Positions 1 through 7,902 of a stretch of DNA of 36,886 bases are shown one piece after another; the first letter of the stretch is position 1, and every line of letters starts with the position of its first letter. Both the position numbers and the translations under genes were made by a program. Location of the stretch: contig JAVKSL010000021.1 of the NCBI GenBank assembly GCA_039583695.1, positions 1 through 36,886 on the forward strand, in the 5' to 3' direction. The notes beneath the pieces were generated by a model that was given only the letters and a program-made list of their open reading frames with translations, had not been told where the DNA came from and did no database searches. The stretch comes from JAVKSL01 sp039583695. Its GTDB lineage: Bacteria; Actinomycetota; Acidimicrobiia; Acidimicrobiales; JAJPHD01.

Positions 1-820
1 CCTGAGAGCTGCACAGCACCACGAAGTCGTCCGCATAGCGCACGACCTCTCCGGTGCCCCACTCTGCCCAGGCCCGGTCGAAGGCGTGCAGGTAGACATT
101 GGCAAGCAGCGGCGAGATGACCCCGCCCTGGGGGGGTTCCGGAGACCGTCTCGGAGACGACCCCATCTGCCAATACCCCTGAGCCAAGCCACTGGCGAAG
201 GAGCTTGAGCACCCGCCGGTCCGACACCCGCTCGCCGACCAGCGAGAGCAATCTCTCGTGGTCGATCTCGCCGAAGAAGTTTCGATGTCGGCCTCGAAGA
301 CGAACTGCTTGCCTTCGATGAAGCCGACCCTGATCCTCTCCATGGCATCGGTGGCCGACCGCTTCGGGCGGAACCCGAAGCTGCAGGGTAAGAAGTCGGC
401 CTCGAAGATTGGTTCGAGGACGATCTTCGCCGCCTGCTGGCACAACCTGTCCTTCACCGTGGGGATCCCGAGCGGGCGCTTGGACCCGTCGGGCTTTGGT
501 ATCTCCACCCGGCGCACAGGCGCAGGATGATAGGTGCCTGACCGGAGGGCCTCTTGGAGCTCTTCGATCATTCGATCTGCTCCGTAGGCCTCCACTGCTG
601 CCAGGGTCACTCCATCGACCCCGGCTGCACCACGGTTTGCTCGGACCCGCTCCCACGCCTCCCACAGAACGTCACTTCTGTAGATGCGGTCGTACAGGGC
701 GTGGAAACGCCGACCCGAAGACTGCTTGGCCGCAGCCCATAGCCGGTTCTGGAGTTGTCGCACTTTGGCGGGAGGAAGATGTCTCCCCTCGGGGTAGATG
801 GACCGGGCGGTCCCGGCCAT
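1..820 (-). pseudogene. ltrA: Group II intron reverse transcriptase/maturase (partial, frameshifted)
   Basis: The ATG at 820-818 opens a frame with no stop to the window edge. It encodes the RT0-RT2 regions of LtrA-type maturases (AGVDGVT, RPLGIPTVKDRLCQQAAKIV, EADFLPCSFGFRPKRSATDAM). Motif A should read ADI-x-x-FF-x-EIDH, but a base is missing near 284 and the frame slips. The proper frame is regained at a run of seven G (130-136, plus strand), where one base is extra, giving GGVISPLLANVYLH and the catalytic YADD motif. About 49 codons between are out of frame, which removes the first catalytic aspartate region. No stop codon arises, so the product could still be made but should lack polymerase activity. 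Either the gene is decaying or the two indels are sequencing errors. The X and endonuclease domains are outside the window. Confidence 0.85.
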
Positions 821-1324
821 GCCCTCGCGCTTACCTCCATTACCGGTGTGACCGAAGTCGGGGCCCTTCCCTCCCGCCGGGTTCCTCCCGGCGATCAGCG
901 GTACTACGGCCCCGTCGGACTCCCGCTTGCCTCCGTCGGACTTCACCACTGGCTTATATCGACGGTCTTTGCTGACGAGGCTGGCAAGACGGGTCTCTCC
1001 TGTCCCGAACCATCCCTTTGCAAACGTGGCGCTCCCCATACCCCGGAGGGACCTGGTCAAGGGCATGTCCGGACGCCAGTTAGGCCAGGTGCTGCCTTCG
1101 CCGTGATGTGAGCGGCTCGGCTCCCCCGTTGTGACTGTGACGAGGCTGCAGGACTCGTGCCTGGTGGCACTACGGCCCGCACGCTTGCTCCCTCCAAAGA
1201 GGCTTTCGACACCCCGCTCAGCCCGCCGCCTCTCGACGACGAACCGGGGCCTGCTACCGGGCTCTCCGGCGTTTACCCGGACGGGACTCTCACCCGCTGG
1301 GCTGATCCAGTTTTCAGGACGCAC
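1..1324 (-). mobile_element. Group II intron, 5' portion (truncated by window edge)
   Basis: Read on the minus strand, a GTGCG pentamer at 1324-1320, followed by TCCTGAAAACTGG and GCGGGTGAGAGTCCCG, matches the usual 5' end of bacterial group II introns. About 500 nt of non-coding sequence follows (ribozyme domains I to III by position), and then the intron-encoded reverse transcriptase begins at 820. Domains V and VI and the 3' splice site lie beyond position 1, so the intron is incomplete here. It sits just downstream of era and in the same orientation. The region between the pentamer and the era stop contains a small hairpin (GAGCC-AGT-GGCTC on the minus strand). The 5' boundary is seen from sequence only; the RNA fold was not computed. 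Confidence 0.8.
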
Positions 1325-1395
1325 CACCTCGCCAGCCTACATTCACCGCGGGCCTCGGGTGGGAATGGGTCTCGACGAGCCACTGGCTCAATTTC

Positions 1396-2262
1396 CTAAA
1401 GACCCAGACGGTTCAAAGCGGCAGGGCGGCGCTGCCAGTCCCGGTCCACCTTCACAAACAGCTCGATGTAGGCGCCGGGGGGGAGCTGGGCGCGGACCGC
1501 CGTGCCCACCGCCTTCAGGGTGGCGCCGCCGCGGCCGATCACCATTCCCCTCTGGGAGTCCCGCTCCACCAGGATCTCACAGCGGATCCGGGGCCACTCC
1601 CACTCCGTTACCCGACAGGCGATCGAGTGGGGCAGCTCGTCTCGCACAACCGCCAGAAGCTGCTCCCGGACAAGCTCGGCGACCCAGAAAGCCTCGGCCA
1701 CGTCGGTCACCGTCCCCGGCGGATACCAGGGCGGCCCCTCAGGGAGACGTGCCAGCACGGCCTCGACAAGCGCCTCGACCCCCTCGCCAGTCGCCGCCGA
1801 CACCGGGAAGTACTCGTCGAGCTCCAGCTTGGCGGCCGCGCCCAGCTGGGAGAGCACCCCGGCCCGGCTCACCAGGTCCACCTTGTTGAGGGCCACGATT
1901 GCGCTCGGGGGGACCCGGGCCACCACCCAGCGGTCCCCCCTGCCCACCTCGGTGGCCGCGTCCAACACCACCACCACCACGTCCACCTGGGAGAGCGCCG
2001 CCATCGCCTGGGCGTTCAGGCGCTCACCAAGCAAGGTCTGCGGCCGGTGCAGCCCTGGCGTGTCCACCCACACGCACTGCGCTCCGGGCCGCTGCAGCAC
2101 CCCCCGCACCGCCGAGCGCGTCGTGTTGGGCTTGTCGGAGACGATCGATACCTTTGTGGCGCAGATCTGATTGAGCAGGGTTGACTTGCCCACGTTGGGC
2201 CGCCCCACCAGCGTGGCAAAGCCTGAGCGCAGTCCTTCTGGCGAATATGCCGCCTCTGCCAT
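1396..2262 (-). CDS. era: GTPase Era
   Basis: Era is an essential GTPase that binds the 3' end of 16S rRNA and helps mature the 30S subunit. The protein is 288 residues, the normal length. G1 GRPNVGKS is at about residues 20-27, G3 DTPG at 67-70, G4 NKVD at 126-129 and an SAATG G5 loop near 156. The C-terminal KH domain carries GRGG at about 243-246. I chose the ATG at 2262 because it overlaps the stop of the upstream corC gene as TGATG. An in-frame TTG one codon earlier (2265) is the alternative. It is the last gene of the phoH-ybeY-corC-era run and is followed after 71 bp by a group II intron. A typical chromosomal core gene. Confidence 0.97.
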   Translation of the reverse strand: MAEAAYSPEGLRSGFATLVGRPNVGKSTLLNQICATKVSIVSDKPNTTRSAVRGVLQRPGAQCVWVDTPGLHRPQTLLGERLNAQAMAALSQVDVVVVVLDAATEVGRGDRWVVARVPPSAIVALNKVDLVSRAGVLSQLGAAAKLELDEYFPVSAATGEGVEALVEAVLARLPEGPPWYPPGTVTDVAEAFWVAELVREQLLAVVRDELPHSIACRVTEWEWPRIRCEILVERDSQRGMVIGRGGATLKAVGTAVRAQLPPGAYIELFVKVDRDWQRRPAALNRLGL

Positions 2263-3578
2263 CAACCCGTGCCCACTTGGGCGCCGCCCGCCTCCGAGGC
2301 AGCCGGCGGACCCAGGCGAGCCACCCTGATCCGGCCGATGCGCCGCCCCTGCACCCGCTCGGCGACCAGGCGGAACCCGTCCGTCTCGACCGCTTCACCC
2401 TCGGTGGCCACGTGGCCGAGCAGGCTCAGCATCAATCCGCCCACCGTGTCCCAGTCGCCCTCGGGAAGCTCGGCATGGAGGAGCTCGTTGAGCTCGTCCA
2501 TCGGCATCCGGGCATTCACCCGGTACTCCCCGTTGACTAGGGGCACGAAGACCGGCTCCTCGACGTCGAACTCGTCGACGATCTCGCCGACCAGCTCCTC
2601 GATCAGGTCTTCCAGGGTGACCAGGCCGGCGGTCCCACCGTACTCGTCGATGACGATTGCCAGGTGGTACTTGTCGTCCTGCATCTCGCGCATGAGCGCG
2701 GCCACGGCCTTGGTCTCGGGCACGAAGTGCGCCGGACGGACGACGCCTTGGACCGGCTCGTCGCGCCTGCCGTCGTGCTCAGCCCGGGTGAGGTCCTTGG
2801 TGTAGACAACTCCCACAACATCGTCGATGGTGCGGTCATAGACCGGTATGCGGCTAAAGCCAGCAGCCATGGCCACCTCGATCACGTCCCCGACCTTGTC
2901 CCCTGCCCAGGCCGTGACCATGTCGGGCCGGGGCACCATAACCTCACGCACGACGGTGTCACCAAAAGAGATGATGGCGTGGATCAGGGCCGCCTCCTCG
3001 TTCTCGATCACCGCGCCCTCCCGGGCCACGTCCGCCATGGCGAGCAGCTCCTTCTCGGTCACAAATGCACCCTGAGCCGTGCCGCTGCGACGCAGGGCCA
3101 GGTTGGCCAAGCCGATCAGCATGCCGGCGAGGAGGCGGACCGGTGGGAAGCGGGTGATGCTGGTGACCAAAGGGGCGGCCAGAAGGGCAGCTCGGGCCGG
3201 ATGGCGAATTGCCCAGTTCTTGGGGATTGCCTCACCGAGGATGAAGATGACCGCCACCTCGAACACGATGCCCAAAACCACGCCAAGCGGACCGAACAGG
3301 CTATCCGCCACCACTCCCACAAGGCTCGCCGCGACCAGCTGGCACACCAGCTCGAGCAGGAGCACTGGGTTCAGGAAGCGTTCCGGGTGCTCCATGAGGC
3401 GAACGAGGGTCCCCGATCCCCGTCTGGATTCGTCGGCGAGGCTCATAGCCCGGGCCCGACTCATCCGGGTGAGGCTGGTCTCAGCCAGGGCCAGACCGGC
3501 GGAGATGACCACCAGGATGACGATGACCACCACGAGGATCACGTCGACGCCACTGAATACGGGATCTGGGGGTTTCAT
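2262..3578 (-). CDS. Hemolysin/CorC-type CBS-domain transporter
   Basis: This 438-residue membrane protein belongs to the HlyC/CorC (DUF21/CNNM) family, linked to magnesium or cobalt efflux. An N-terminal transmembrane DUF21 region covers about residues 8-165, with a long hydrophobic first helix. A CBS pair follows at about 210-335, including MVPRPDMV and the DEYGGTAGLVTLEDL stretch. A CorC/HlyC C-terminal domain lies at about 345-422. The start is ATG 3578, whose ATGA overlaps the ybeY stop; the open frame extends 83 codons further upstream, but only antisense to ybeY-coding sequence in another frame. Its stop overlaps the era start. The position between ybeY and era is conserved in many Actinomycetota. 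The transported ion cannot be read from the sequence. Confidence 0.93.
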   Translation of the reverse strand: MKPPDPVFSGVDVILVVVIVILVVISAGLALAETSLTRMSRARAMSLADESRRGSGTLVRLMEHPERFLNPVLLLELVCQLVAASLVGVVADSLFGPLGVVLGIVFEVAVIFILGEAIPKNWAIRHPARAALLAAPLVTSITRFPPVRLLAGMLIGLANLALRRSGTAQGAFVTEKELLAMADVAREGAVIENEEAALIHAIISFGDTVVREVMVPRPDMVTAWAGDKVGDVIEVAMAAGFSRIPVYDRTIDDVVGVVYTKDLTRAEHDGRRDEPVQGVVRPAHFVPETKAVAALMREMQDDKYHLAIVIDEYGGTAGLVTLEDLIEELVGEIVDEFDVEEPVFVPLVNGEYRVNARMPMDELNELLHAELPEGDWDTVGGLMLSLLGHVATEGEAVETDGFRLVAERVQGRRIGRIRVARLGPPAASEAGGAQVGTG

Positions 3579-4123
3579 GCGCCTTCCAGCCGGTGGTCGG
3601 GAGGTCGGTAGAGCGTGGCGAGGAGCTCTCGCTCCCGGGCCTCCATCTTGGTGGCCTCGGCGTCGAGCTCGTGATCCATTCCCTGGAGATGGAGGATGCC
3701 GTGCACCACCAGCAGCGCCAGCTCGTCCTCGAACGATCCATCGCCGGCGTTCCGGTAGGCCTCCTCGGGGCAGATGACCACGTCTCCAAGCAGGCACGGC
3801 ATGTCTTCGGCCGTAGCCGGGAACCAACCCGGCCCGGTTCCCCCGGCGTCAGGGGAGCGCCCCCCGAGCGCAGGCTCGTCCTCGATGGGGAAGGCAAGCA
3901 CGTCGGTGGGGCCCTCACGGTCGAGGAAGCGCTGGTTGAGCTCGGCGATGGTCACGCTGTCCACGAAAAGCAGTGAGACCTCCACCTTTGCCCCTGCGGA
4001 GCAGCGCTCGGCATCGAGCACCGCCAAGGCCAGGTCTCTCCAGCGTTCGAGGTCGACCGGGTACGCGGACTGCTCGTCCGCGGCGAACACCACAATCCCG
4101 TTTGCTGGGGTGGCGCGGCTCAC
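3575..4123 (-). CDS. ybeY: Endoribonuclease YbeY
   Basis: YbeY is a zinc-dependent endoribonuclease needed for 16S rRNA 3'-end maturation and ribosome quality control. The signature HGILHLQGMDH (residues 141-151) supplies the three zinc-binding histidines. The conserved PTDVLAFP stretch is at 72-79. At 182 residues it is slightly longer than typical because of a Gly/Pro-rich insertion around 85-105. The start is a GTG whose GTGA overlaps the phoH stop, and the stop overlaps the corC start as ATGA, so the genes should be translationally coupled. YbeY and Era act on the same rRNA end, which fits the shared operon. Confidence 0.96.
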   Translation of the reverse strand: MSRATPANGIVVFAADEQSAYPVDLERWRDLALAVLDAERCSAGAKVEVSLLFVDSVTIAELNQRFLDREGPTDVLAFPIEDEPALGGRSPDAGGTGPGWFPATAEDMPCLLGDVVICPEEAYRNAGDGSFEDELALLVVHGILHLQGMDHELDAEATKMEARERELLATLYRPPDHRLEGA

Positions 4124-5091
4124 GAAGCCGGGCCGATCAGGGTGGATGGAGCGGTGTCTCGCTCGTAGGCAGCAACGATGTCGGCGACGATCCGGTGGCG
4201 CACCACGTCCCGGGCGCTGAGATGCACGAAGGCCAGGCCCTCGATCCCCGTGAGGATGGACTCCAGGCCGACCAGCCCAGACCGGCCCCCAGGGACGTCC
4301 ACCTGGGTCACGTCCCCGGTCACCACCAGCTTGGATCCGAAGCCGATCCGGGTGAGAAACATCTTCATCTGCTCCGGGGTCGTGTTCTGCGCCTCGTCCA
4401 GGATGATGAAGCTGCCGTTGAGGGTACGGCCCCGCATAAAGGCCAGGGGCGCCACCTCGATGGTCCCGCGCTCCATGAGCCGGGACATCCCGTCAGGCTC
4501 CAGCATGTCGTGAAGGGCGTCGTAAAGTGGCCTGAGGTAGGGATCGACCTTGGCCATGAGGTCTCCGGGAAGGAAACCCAGCCGCTCCCCGGCCTCTACC
4601 GCGGGGCGGGTGAGGATGATCCGATTCACGGTCTTGTCCTGCAGGGCCTGAACCGCGAGGGCCACTGCGAGGTAGGACTTGCCGGTGCCCGCAGGGCCGA
4701 TCCCGAAAGTTATGACGTTCGCCGCGATGGCATCGGTGTAGCGCTTCTGGCCTGCGGTCTTGGGCCGGACGGTCCGGCCCCGGGTGGAGCGCAGCACCTC
4801 AGCCGAGAGCACCTCGGACGGGCGCTCGTCCGCCTTCACCATGTCGATGGTCCTCACCACGTTCAGGGCGTCCAGCCCGTGGCCGCGCTCGAGCAACAAC
4901 ACCAGCTCCTCGAAAAGTGCGCCGACCCTGGTAGCGTCCTCGCCGTCGACGGTGATCTCGTTTCCCCGGACCAGGATGCGCGCGCCGACAAAGGCATTCT
5001 CCACCAGCCGCAATAGCTCGTCGCGCTCGCCGAGCAGGCCGACCATGAGATGGTTGCCGGGGACGAGGATCTTGACCTGGGTCGTGGACAC
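4120..5091 (-). CDS. phoH: PhoH-family ATPase
   Basis: This 323-residue protein is a cytoplasmic P-loop ATPase of the PhoH family. These proteins are usually found next to ybeY and are thought to work in RNA metabolism. An N-terminal KH-like region covers about 1-90. The ATPase core has Walker A GPAGTGKS at 132-139 and Walker B LDEAQN at 231-236, with TGDVTQVD further on as the sensor-like motif. The start is GTG at 5091; no clear Shine-Dalgarno sequence precedes it. A weak TAGCCT box lies about 17 nt upstream. Its stop overlaps the ybeY GTG start (GTGA). It heads the overlapping four-gene run and lies 127 bp behind the HIT gene on the same strand. Confidence 0.95.
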   Translation of the reverse strand: MSTTQVKILVPGNHLMVGLLGERDELLRLVENAFVGARILVRGNEITVDGEDATRVGALFEELVLLLERGHGLDALNVVRTIDMVKADERPSEVLSAEVLRSTRGRTVRPKTAGQKRYTDAIAANVITFGIGPAGTGKSYLAVALAVQALQDKTVNRIILTRPAVEAGERLGFLPGDLMAKVDPYLRPLYDALHDMLEPDGMSRLMERGTIEVAPLAFMRGRTLNGSFIILDEAQNTTPEQMKMFLTRIGFGSKLVVTGDVTQVDVPGGRSGLVGLESILTGIEGLAFVHLSARDVVRHRIVADIVAAYERDTAPSTLIGPAS

Positions 5092-5218
5092 GGCTTGACA
5101 GTTGCGAAGGCTACCAGCTGCGGGTGCCGAGCACCGCTTTGGTCGTGCCTGACCGCGCTGGCAGCTCGCTCGCTAGCGCTAGCCCATGTCGCCCGAGATT
5201 ACGGGCCGCAACCTCAGG

Positions 5219-5563
5219 CTAGCCCGGGGGCCAGTCCATCCGCCGCCCACCGAGCACGTGAAGGTGCAGGTGGTTTACCGAGTTGAGGGCGTCGGCACCG
5301 ACGTTGAACACCAGCCGGTAGCCGCTCTCCGCCACGCCCTCCGACCTGGCGACAGCCTGCGCGGTGGCGAGCATCTCGGCCAGCAGATCGGCGTGCTCGG
5401 CCCGCAGGACGCTGGCGTTGGCGATGTGGGCACGGGGCACCACCAGCACGTGCACCGGCGCCGCAGGTTCGATATCCCGAAATGCATAGGTGGCGAGCGT
5501 CGCCGCTACCTTGTCGCATGGCAGCTCGCCGGCCACGATCCGGCAAAACAGGCAATCGGTCAC
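5219..5563 (-). CDS. HIT-family protein (HINT-like nucleotide hydrolase)
   Basis: The 114-residue protein has the histidine-triad motif HLHLHVLGG (H98, H100, H102) and an N-terminal CLFC pair (C4, C7) typical of zinc-binding HINT proteins. These hydrolyse phosphoramidates of AMP, such as aminoacyl-AMP adducts. An open frame continues far upstream, but that part lies antisense to the plus-strand gene at 5604. The family N-terminus (xDCLFCRIVAGE) puts the start at GTG 5563. A TAGCGT box ends exactly 7 nt before this GTG, consistent with a leaderless transcript. The gene precedes phoH and may share its transcript. Confidence 0.93.
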   Translation of the reverse strand: MTDCLFCRIVAGELPCDKVAATLATYAFRDIEPAAPVHVLVVPRAHIANASVLRAEHADLLAEMLATAQAVARSEGVAESGYRLVFNVGADALNSVNHLHLHVLGGRRMDWPPG

Positions 5564-5576
5564 GCCCAAGACGCTA
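5561..5576 (-). promoter_or_regulatory. Putative -10 box and leaderless start of the HIT gene
   Basis: On the minus strand TAGCGT (5576-5571) is followed by 7 nt and then the GTG start. This is the spacing expected when transcription begins at the start codon. No good -35 element is visible and no Shine-Dalgarno sequence fits. The site lies in the 40-bp divergent gap shared with the gene at 5604. Confidence 0.4.
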
Positions 5577-5603
5577 CCCCGGCCGGTGTGGCAGCATTGA
5601 GGT

Positions 5604-6233
5604 GTGGGAATCGAGCCGCTTGAGATGCCGAGCGACAGCGGAGACGTGGACGGCCTGCTGAACGACCTGGCCAGGTGGGCGGCCGAATCCCGGACCGTGG
5701 AGGAGGCCGCCGCCCGGAGCCGGGAGTCGTGGCTGCGCCAGCAGGCAGCAGAGGATACCTCGCTGGAAGGGCTGCTGATCGGCTGGGCCGAGCGCAGGGC
5801 GTGGGTGCGGTTGACGACCGTCGTCGGGACTGTCACCCAGGGCACGGTCGCGGCTGTGGGGCAGGACTTTGTGCTGCTCAGGGGGAACGACGACCGCGCT
5901 GGACCCGGAGCTAGGGCCGTGTTGGTGAGGACGTCCGGGATCGCGTGTATAGGTAGCCCGCCGGGGCAACACGACGGACGAGCTGGGTTGGCGAGATTCG
6001 AGACGGCGCCAAGTCGACTGCTGGCTCCACCCATCGACCTGACCGGAGCACTAGCTGGCCTGGCTGCGCAGCGGCCGCGCGTGCGTATCGCCGCTGGGCG
6101 GAACAGCTGGCTCGTGGGAGAGCTGCGCTGGGTCGGCTCCGATGTGGCCTGCCTGCGCCTGGACGGCACTTCGACGACACCCGCATACGTGCCCCTGGCA
6201 GGTGTCGTCGAAGTCTCCATCCTCAGCCCGTGA
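5604..6233 (+). CDS. Conserved actinobacterial protein with two Sm-like halves
   Basis: This 209-residue soluble protein has an acidic, helical N-terminus (about 1-60). Two similar beta-rich halves follow, each with a pattern of a variable strand, G-x-V, then a D-[FW/VA]-[VC]-L-L/R turn (for example TVAAVGQDFVLLRG and ELRWVGSDVACLRLDG). I recall this layout from unnamed actinobacterial proteins sometimes mislabelled Fis family regulators. The relation to Sm-like barrels is inference from the pattern. No catalytic motif is visible. The start is GTG 5604 with a short GAGG just before it; ATG 5625 is an alternative. It is divergent from the HIT gene. Function unknown. Confidence 0.75.
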   Translation: MGIEPLEMPSDSGDVDGLLNDLARWAAESRTVEEAAARSRESWLRQQAAEDTSLEGLLIGWAERRAWVRLTTVVGTVTQGTVAAVGQDFVLLRGNDDRAGPGARAVLVRTSGIACIGSPPGQHDGRAGLARFETAPSRLLAPPIDLTGALAGLAAQRPRVRIAAGRNSWLVGELRWVGSDVACLRLDGTSTTPAYVPLAGVVEVSILSP

Positions 6234-6241
6234 CGGTGGTC

Positions 6242-6493
6242 TCAGCTAGCTGCAGTCCCTTTGGGCTCGGGGTACAGATGGCGTAGCGACCCGGGAGCGA
6301 TCCGCGAGGCCTCCACAAAGGCCCCCACGTCGGGCGCCTTGAGCCGGATCACCCGACCGAACTGATATGCAGGTATCCGACCCTCGTCGATGAATCGATA
6401 CAGGGTTCGCAAGGTGACCCCAAGACGGTCTGAAGCCGCCTTGGTACTCAGCCACTCGGTGGGTTCCTCGGCGTTGGGTACGACATTGTCCAT
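6242..6493 (-). CDS. Excisionase/BldC-like helix-turn-helix protein
   Basis: This 83-residue protein carries a MerR-like HTH of the excisionase family: WLSTKAASDRLGVTLRTLYR then the wing RIPAYQFGRVIRLKAPDVGAFV (about residues 14-60). It has no effector domain, so it is likely a small DNA-binding protein like BldC. Its targets cannot be read here. Actinobacteria use such proteins as developmental or housekeeping regulators, and a phage origin is not suggested by the neighbours. The ATG at 6493 is 7 nt downstream of TATACT, so the mRNA is probably leaderless. It lies 50 bp downstream of the kinase gene on the same strand but has its own apparent promoter. Confidence 0.85.
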   Translation of the reverse strand: MDNVVPNAEEPTEWLSTKAASDRLGVTLRTLYRFIDEGRIPAYQFGRVIRLKAPDVGAFVEASRIAPGSLRHLYPEPKGTAAS

Positions 6494-6506
6494 GGAGCTG
6501 AGTATA
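6491..6506 (-). promoter_or_regulatory. Putative -10 box and leaderless start of the HTH gene
   Basis: TATACT (6506-6501, minus) is separated from the ATG by 7 nt (CAGCTCC). This is a near-consensus -10 hexamer placed so that transcription should start at the initiation codon. No consensus -35 is seen at 17-18 bp. Confidence 0.55.
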
Positions 6507-6543
6507 CTGCTCCCGCCGTATTCCGGATCATCTCATTGAGTTT

Positions 6544-7851
6544 CTAATGAGGGACGTGGCCGGGCTGCACAGACACTTGCTCGCAACCCCTCATTCCCGA
6601 CGCGACCGCGGTCGCCACGCCGTCACGGATCCCGGTGTCGAGCACCTTCGCGGGCGCAACGGGTCGTCCTGGCGCTGCCCATCCATTCCATTCGAAGACC
6701 TGGCCGGTAGCTGGCCTGTACACCGCAGGAGTGCTGCTGGCGTGGCAGTCCCAGTCCCCGACGAGCAGCTCGTCCCCAGAGCGACCCAGGACGAAGCGCC
6801 TCGAAGGCGGCCCGCCGATTTTCAGCGTGCCATTGGCCCAGGACATGTGCAGGCAAGCAGTCCCGAAGGCATCTGCGACAAGAGTCTCGACTGGGGCTGC
6901 CGCTCTATCGGTCACACAGCTTCGCGACGACGATGTGTGTGCCGAAAGCTTGCTGCGATCGCCCCCAACGACGGTCCGAACGATCAGGCCTGCAAGCAAT
7001 AAGGCCACGCACAGCGCGGCCAGGGACCCGCAGAGGCAGCCAGGCCTGAGTCCCCGGCTGGTCGGGCGCGCCTTCACCAGCGCAGGCGGGGGGACCTTGT
7101 GGCGGGTGACCGGGAGGGAAGGTGAGCTGACCACATCTCTGAGCTCCCCGAAGAGCTCGGCGGCCGTGGGCCGATCGCCGGGAAGCTGAGCCAGGGCCGC
7201 GCCAAGGGCGTCGCCCAGCGCACCTGGCACGTCGGGTCGCAGCCTGGGGCGGCGCGTCGGCGGGCCGCCGGTCAGCGCCTTCAAGCACACGGCGCCGAGG
7301 CTGTAGACATCCGACGCTTCTCCCGGTCGCCCCCCAGCCGCCAGCTCGGGGGCGATGTAGCCCAGCGTGCCGCTGAGCACCGGCCACCCGACTCCGGTGC
7401 CGGTCATCCACGACCGAATCCCGGCGTCGGTGAGCACCGGAGCGCCCGCGCGGTAGAAAAGGATGTTCGCCGGCTTGATATCCCCGTGCACCCACCCGCC
7501 AGCGTGGAGTGCCGCGAGCGCATCGGCGACCTGCATCGCACCTCTGGCCACCTGCATCGCCGGCAGAGTTCCCCGCCGGGCCAGCGCGGCCTCGAGGGAT
7601 CCGCCAGAGATCAGCTCAGACACGATGACCAGGCCACCCGGAAGATCAAAGACATCGATCGGGGTCAGCAGGCCAGGGTGAGACAGGGTCGTCTGGCCCA
7701 CGATCAGCGTCCTCAACTCGTGCAGGTCTCGCCCGACGGGCAGGACCTTGAGAAGGGCCGATCGGCCCAAAGCGTCCACCCCCTCGTACATGCACCCTAG
7801 GGATCCGCCTGGAAGCGCCCTGACCACTCGATAGCAGTCACCCAAGATCAA
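6544..7851 (-). CDS. Membrane-anchored Ser/Thr protein kinase with extracytoplasmic domain
   Basis: The protein is 435 residues. The kinase domain (about 1-245) has a glycine-rich loop (GGSLGCMYEG), the lysine K35 in LLKVL, the catalytic loop HGDIKPANI (122-130) and APE at 167-169. The DFG motif is altered to DAG (142-144), keeping the metal-binding aspartate. A single transmembrane helix at about 274-295 leads to an outer C-terminal domain. That domain holds a stretch (LLVGDWDC, PAVYRPATGQVF) resembling one FG-GAP/VCBS-like blade; PASTA repeats are absent. The start is TTG 7851, supported by AGAGGGG five nt upstream. It is divergent from the CpaB/TadZ-like pair and may sense the cell surface; its ligand and substrates are unknown. 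Confidence 0.9.
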   Translation of the reverse strand: MILGDCYRVVRALPGGSLGCMYEGVDALGRSALLKVLPVGRDLHELRTLIVGQTTLSHPGLLTPIDVFDLPGGLVIVSELISGGSLEAALARRGTLPAMQVARGAMQVADALAALHAGGWVHGDIKPANILFYRAGAPVLTDAGIRSWMTGTGVGWPVLSGTLGYIAPELAAGGRPGEASDVYSLGAVCLKALTGGPPTRRPRLRPDVPGALGDALGAALAQLPGDRPTAAELFGELRDVVSSPSLPVTRHKVPPPALVKARPTSRGLRPGCLCGSLAALCVALLLAGLIVRTVVGGDRSKLSAHTSSSRSCVTDRAAAPVETLVADAFGTACLHMSWANGTLKIGGPPSRRFVLGRSGDELLVGDWDCHASSTPAVYRPATGQVFEWNGWAAPGRPVAPAKVLDTGIRDGVATAVASGMRGCEQVSVQPGHVPH

Positions 7852-7867
7852 CGATTCCCCTCTCGCT

Positions 7868-7902
7868 ATGCTAGATCAGGATAACATGTAATATACTAGC
7901 AT
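7868..7902. promoter_or_regulatory. Inverted repeat in the divergent kinase/cpaB promoter region
   Basis: ATGCTAG (7868-7874) and CTAGCAT (7896-7902) form a perfect 7-bp inverted repeat with a 21-bp AT-rich spacer. Within it lie TAATAT (7889-7894) and TATACT (7892-7897) on the plus strand, and TATCCT (7883-7878) on the minus strand. These are usable -10 boxes for the divergent genes. The arms are about two and a half helical turns apart, as in operator half-sites. This is the only AT-rich patch nearby. Operator function is inference. Confidence 0.4.

Noticed and set aside
409..975. Plus-strand open frames in the first 1.4 kb
   Set aside because: They run antisense to the intron reverse transcriptase and its structured 5' region and show no protein family features.
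3579..3827. 83-codon extension of the CorC-type gene
   Set aside because: It overlaps ybeY, is Arg/Gly/Pro-rich and has no family match; ATG 3578 overlaps the ybeY stop as expected.
5564..6220. Long N-terminal extension of the HIT frame
   Set aside because: It is antisense to the plus-strand gene at 5604, has low-complexity composition, and the family N-terminus falls at 5563.
6242..6493. Small HTH protein as a phage excisionase
   Set aside because: No integrase, attachment site or phage gene is near; the neighbours are chromosomal, so a BldC-like cellular regulator is more likely.
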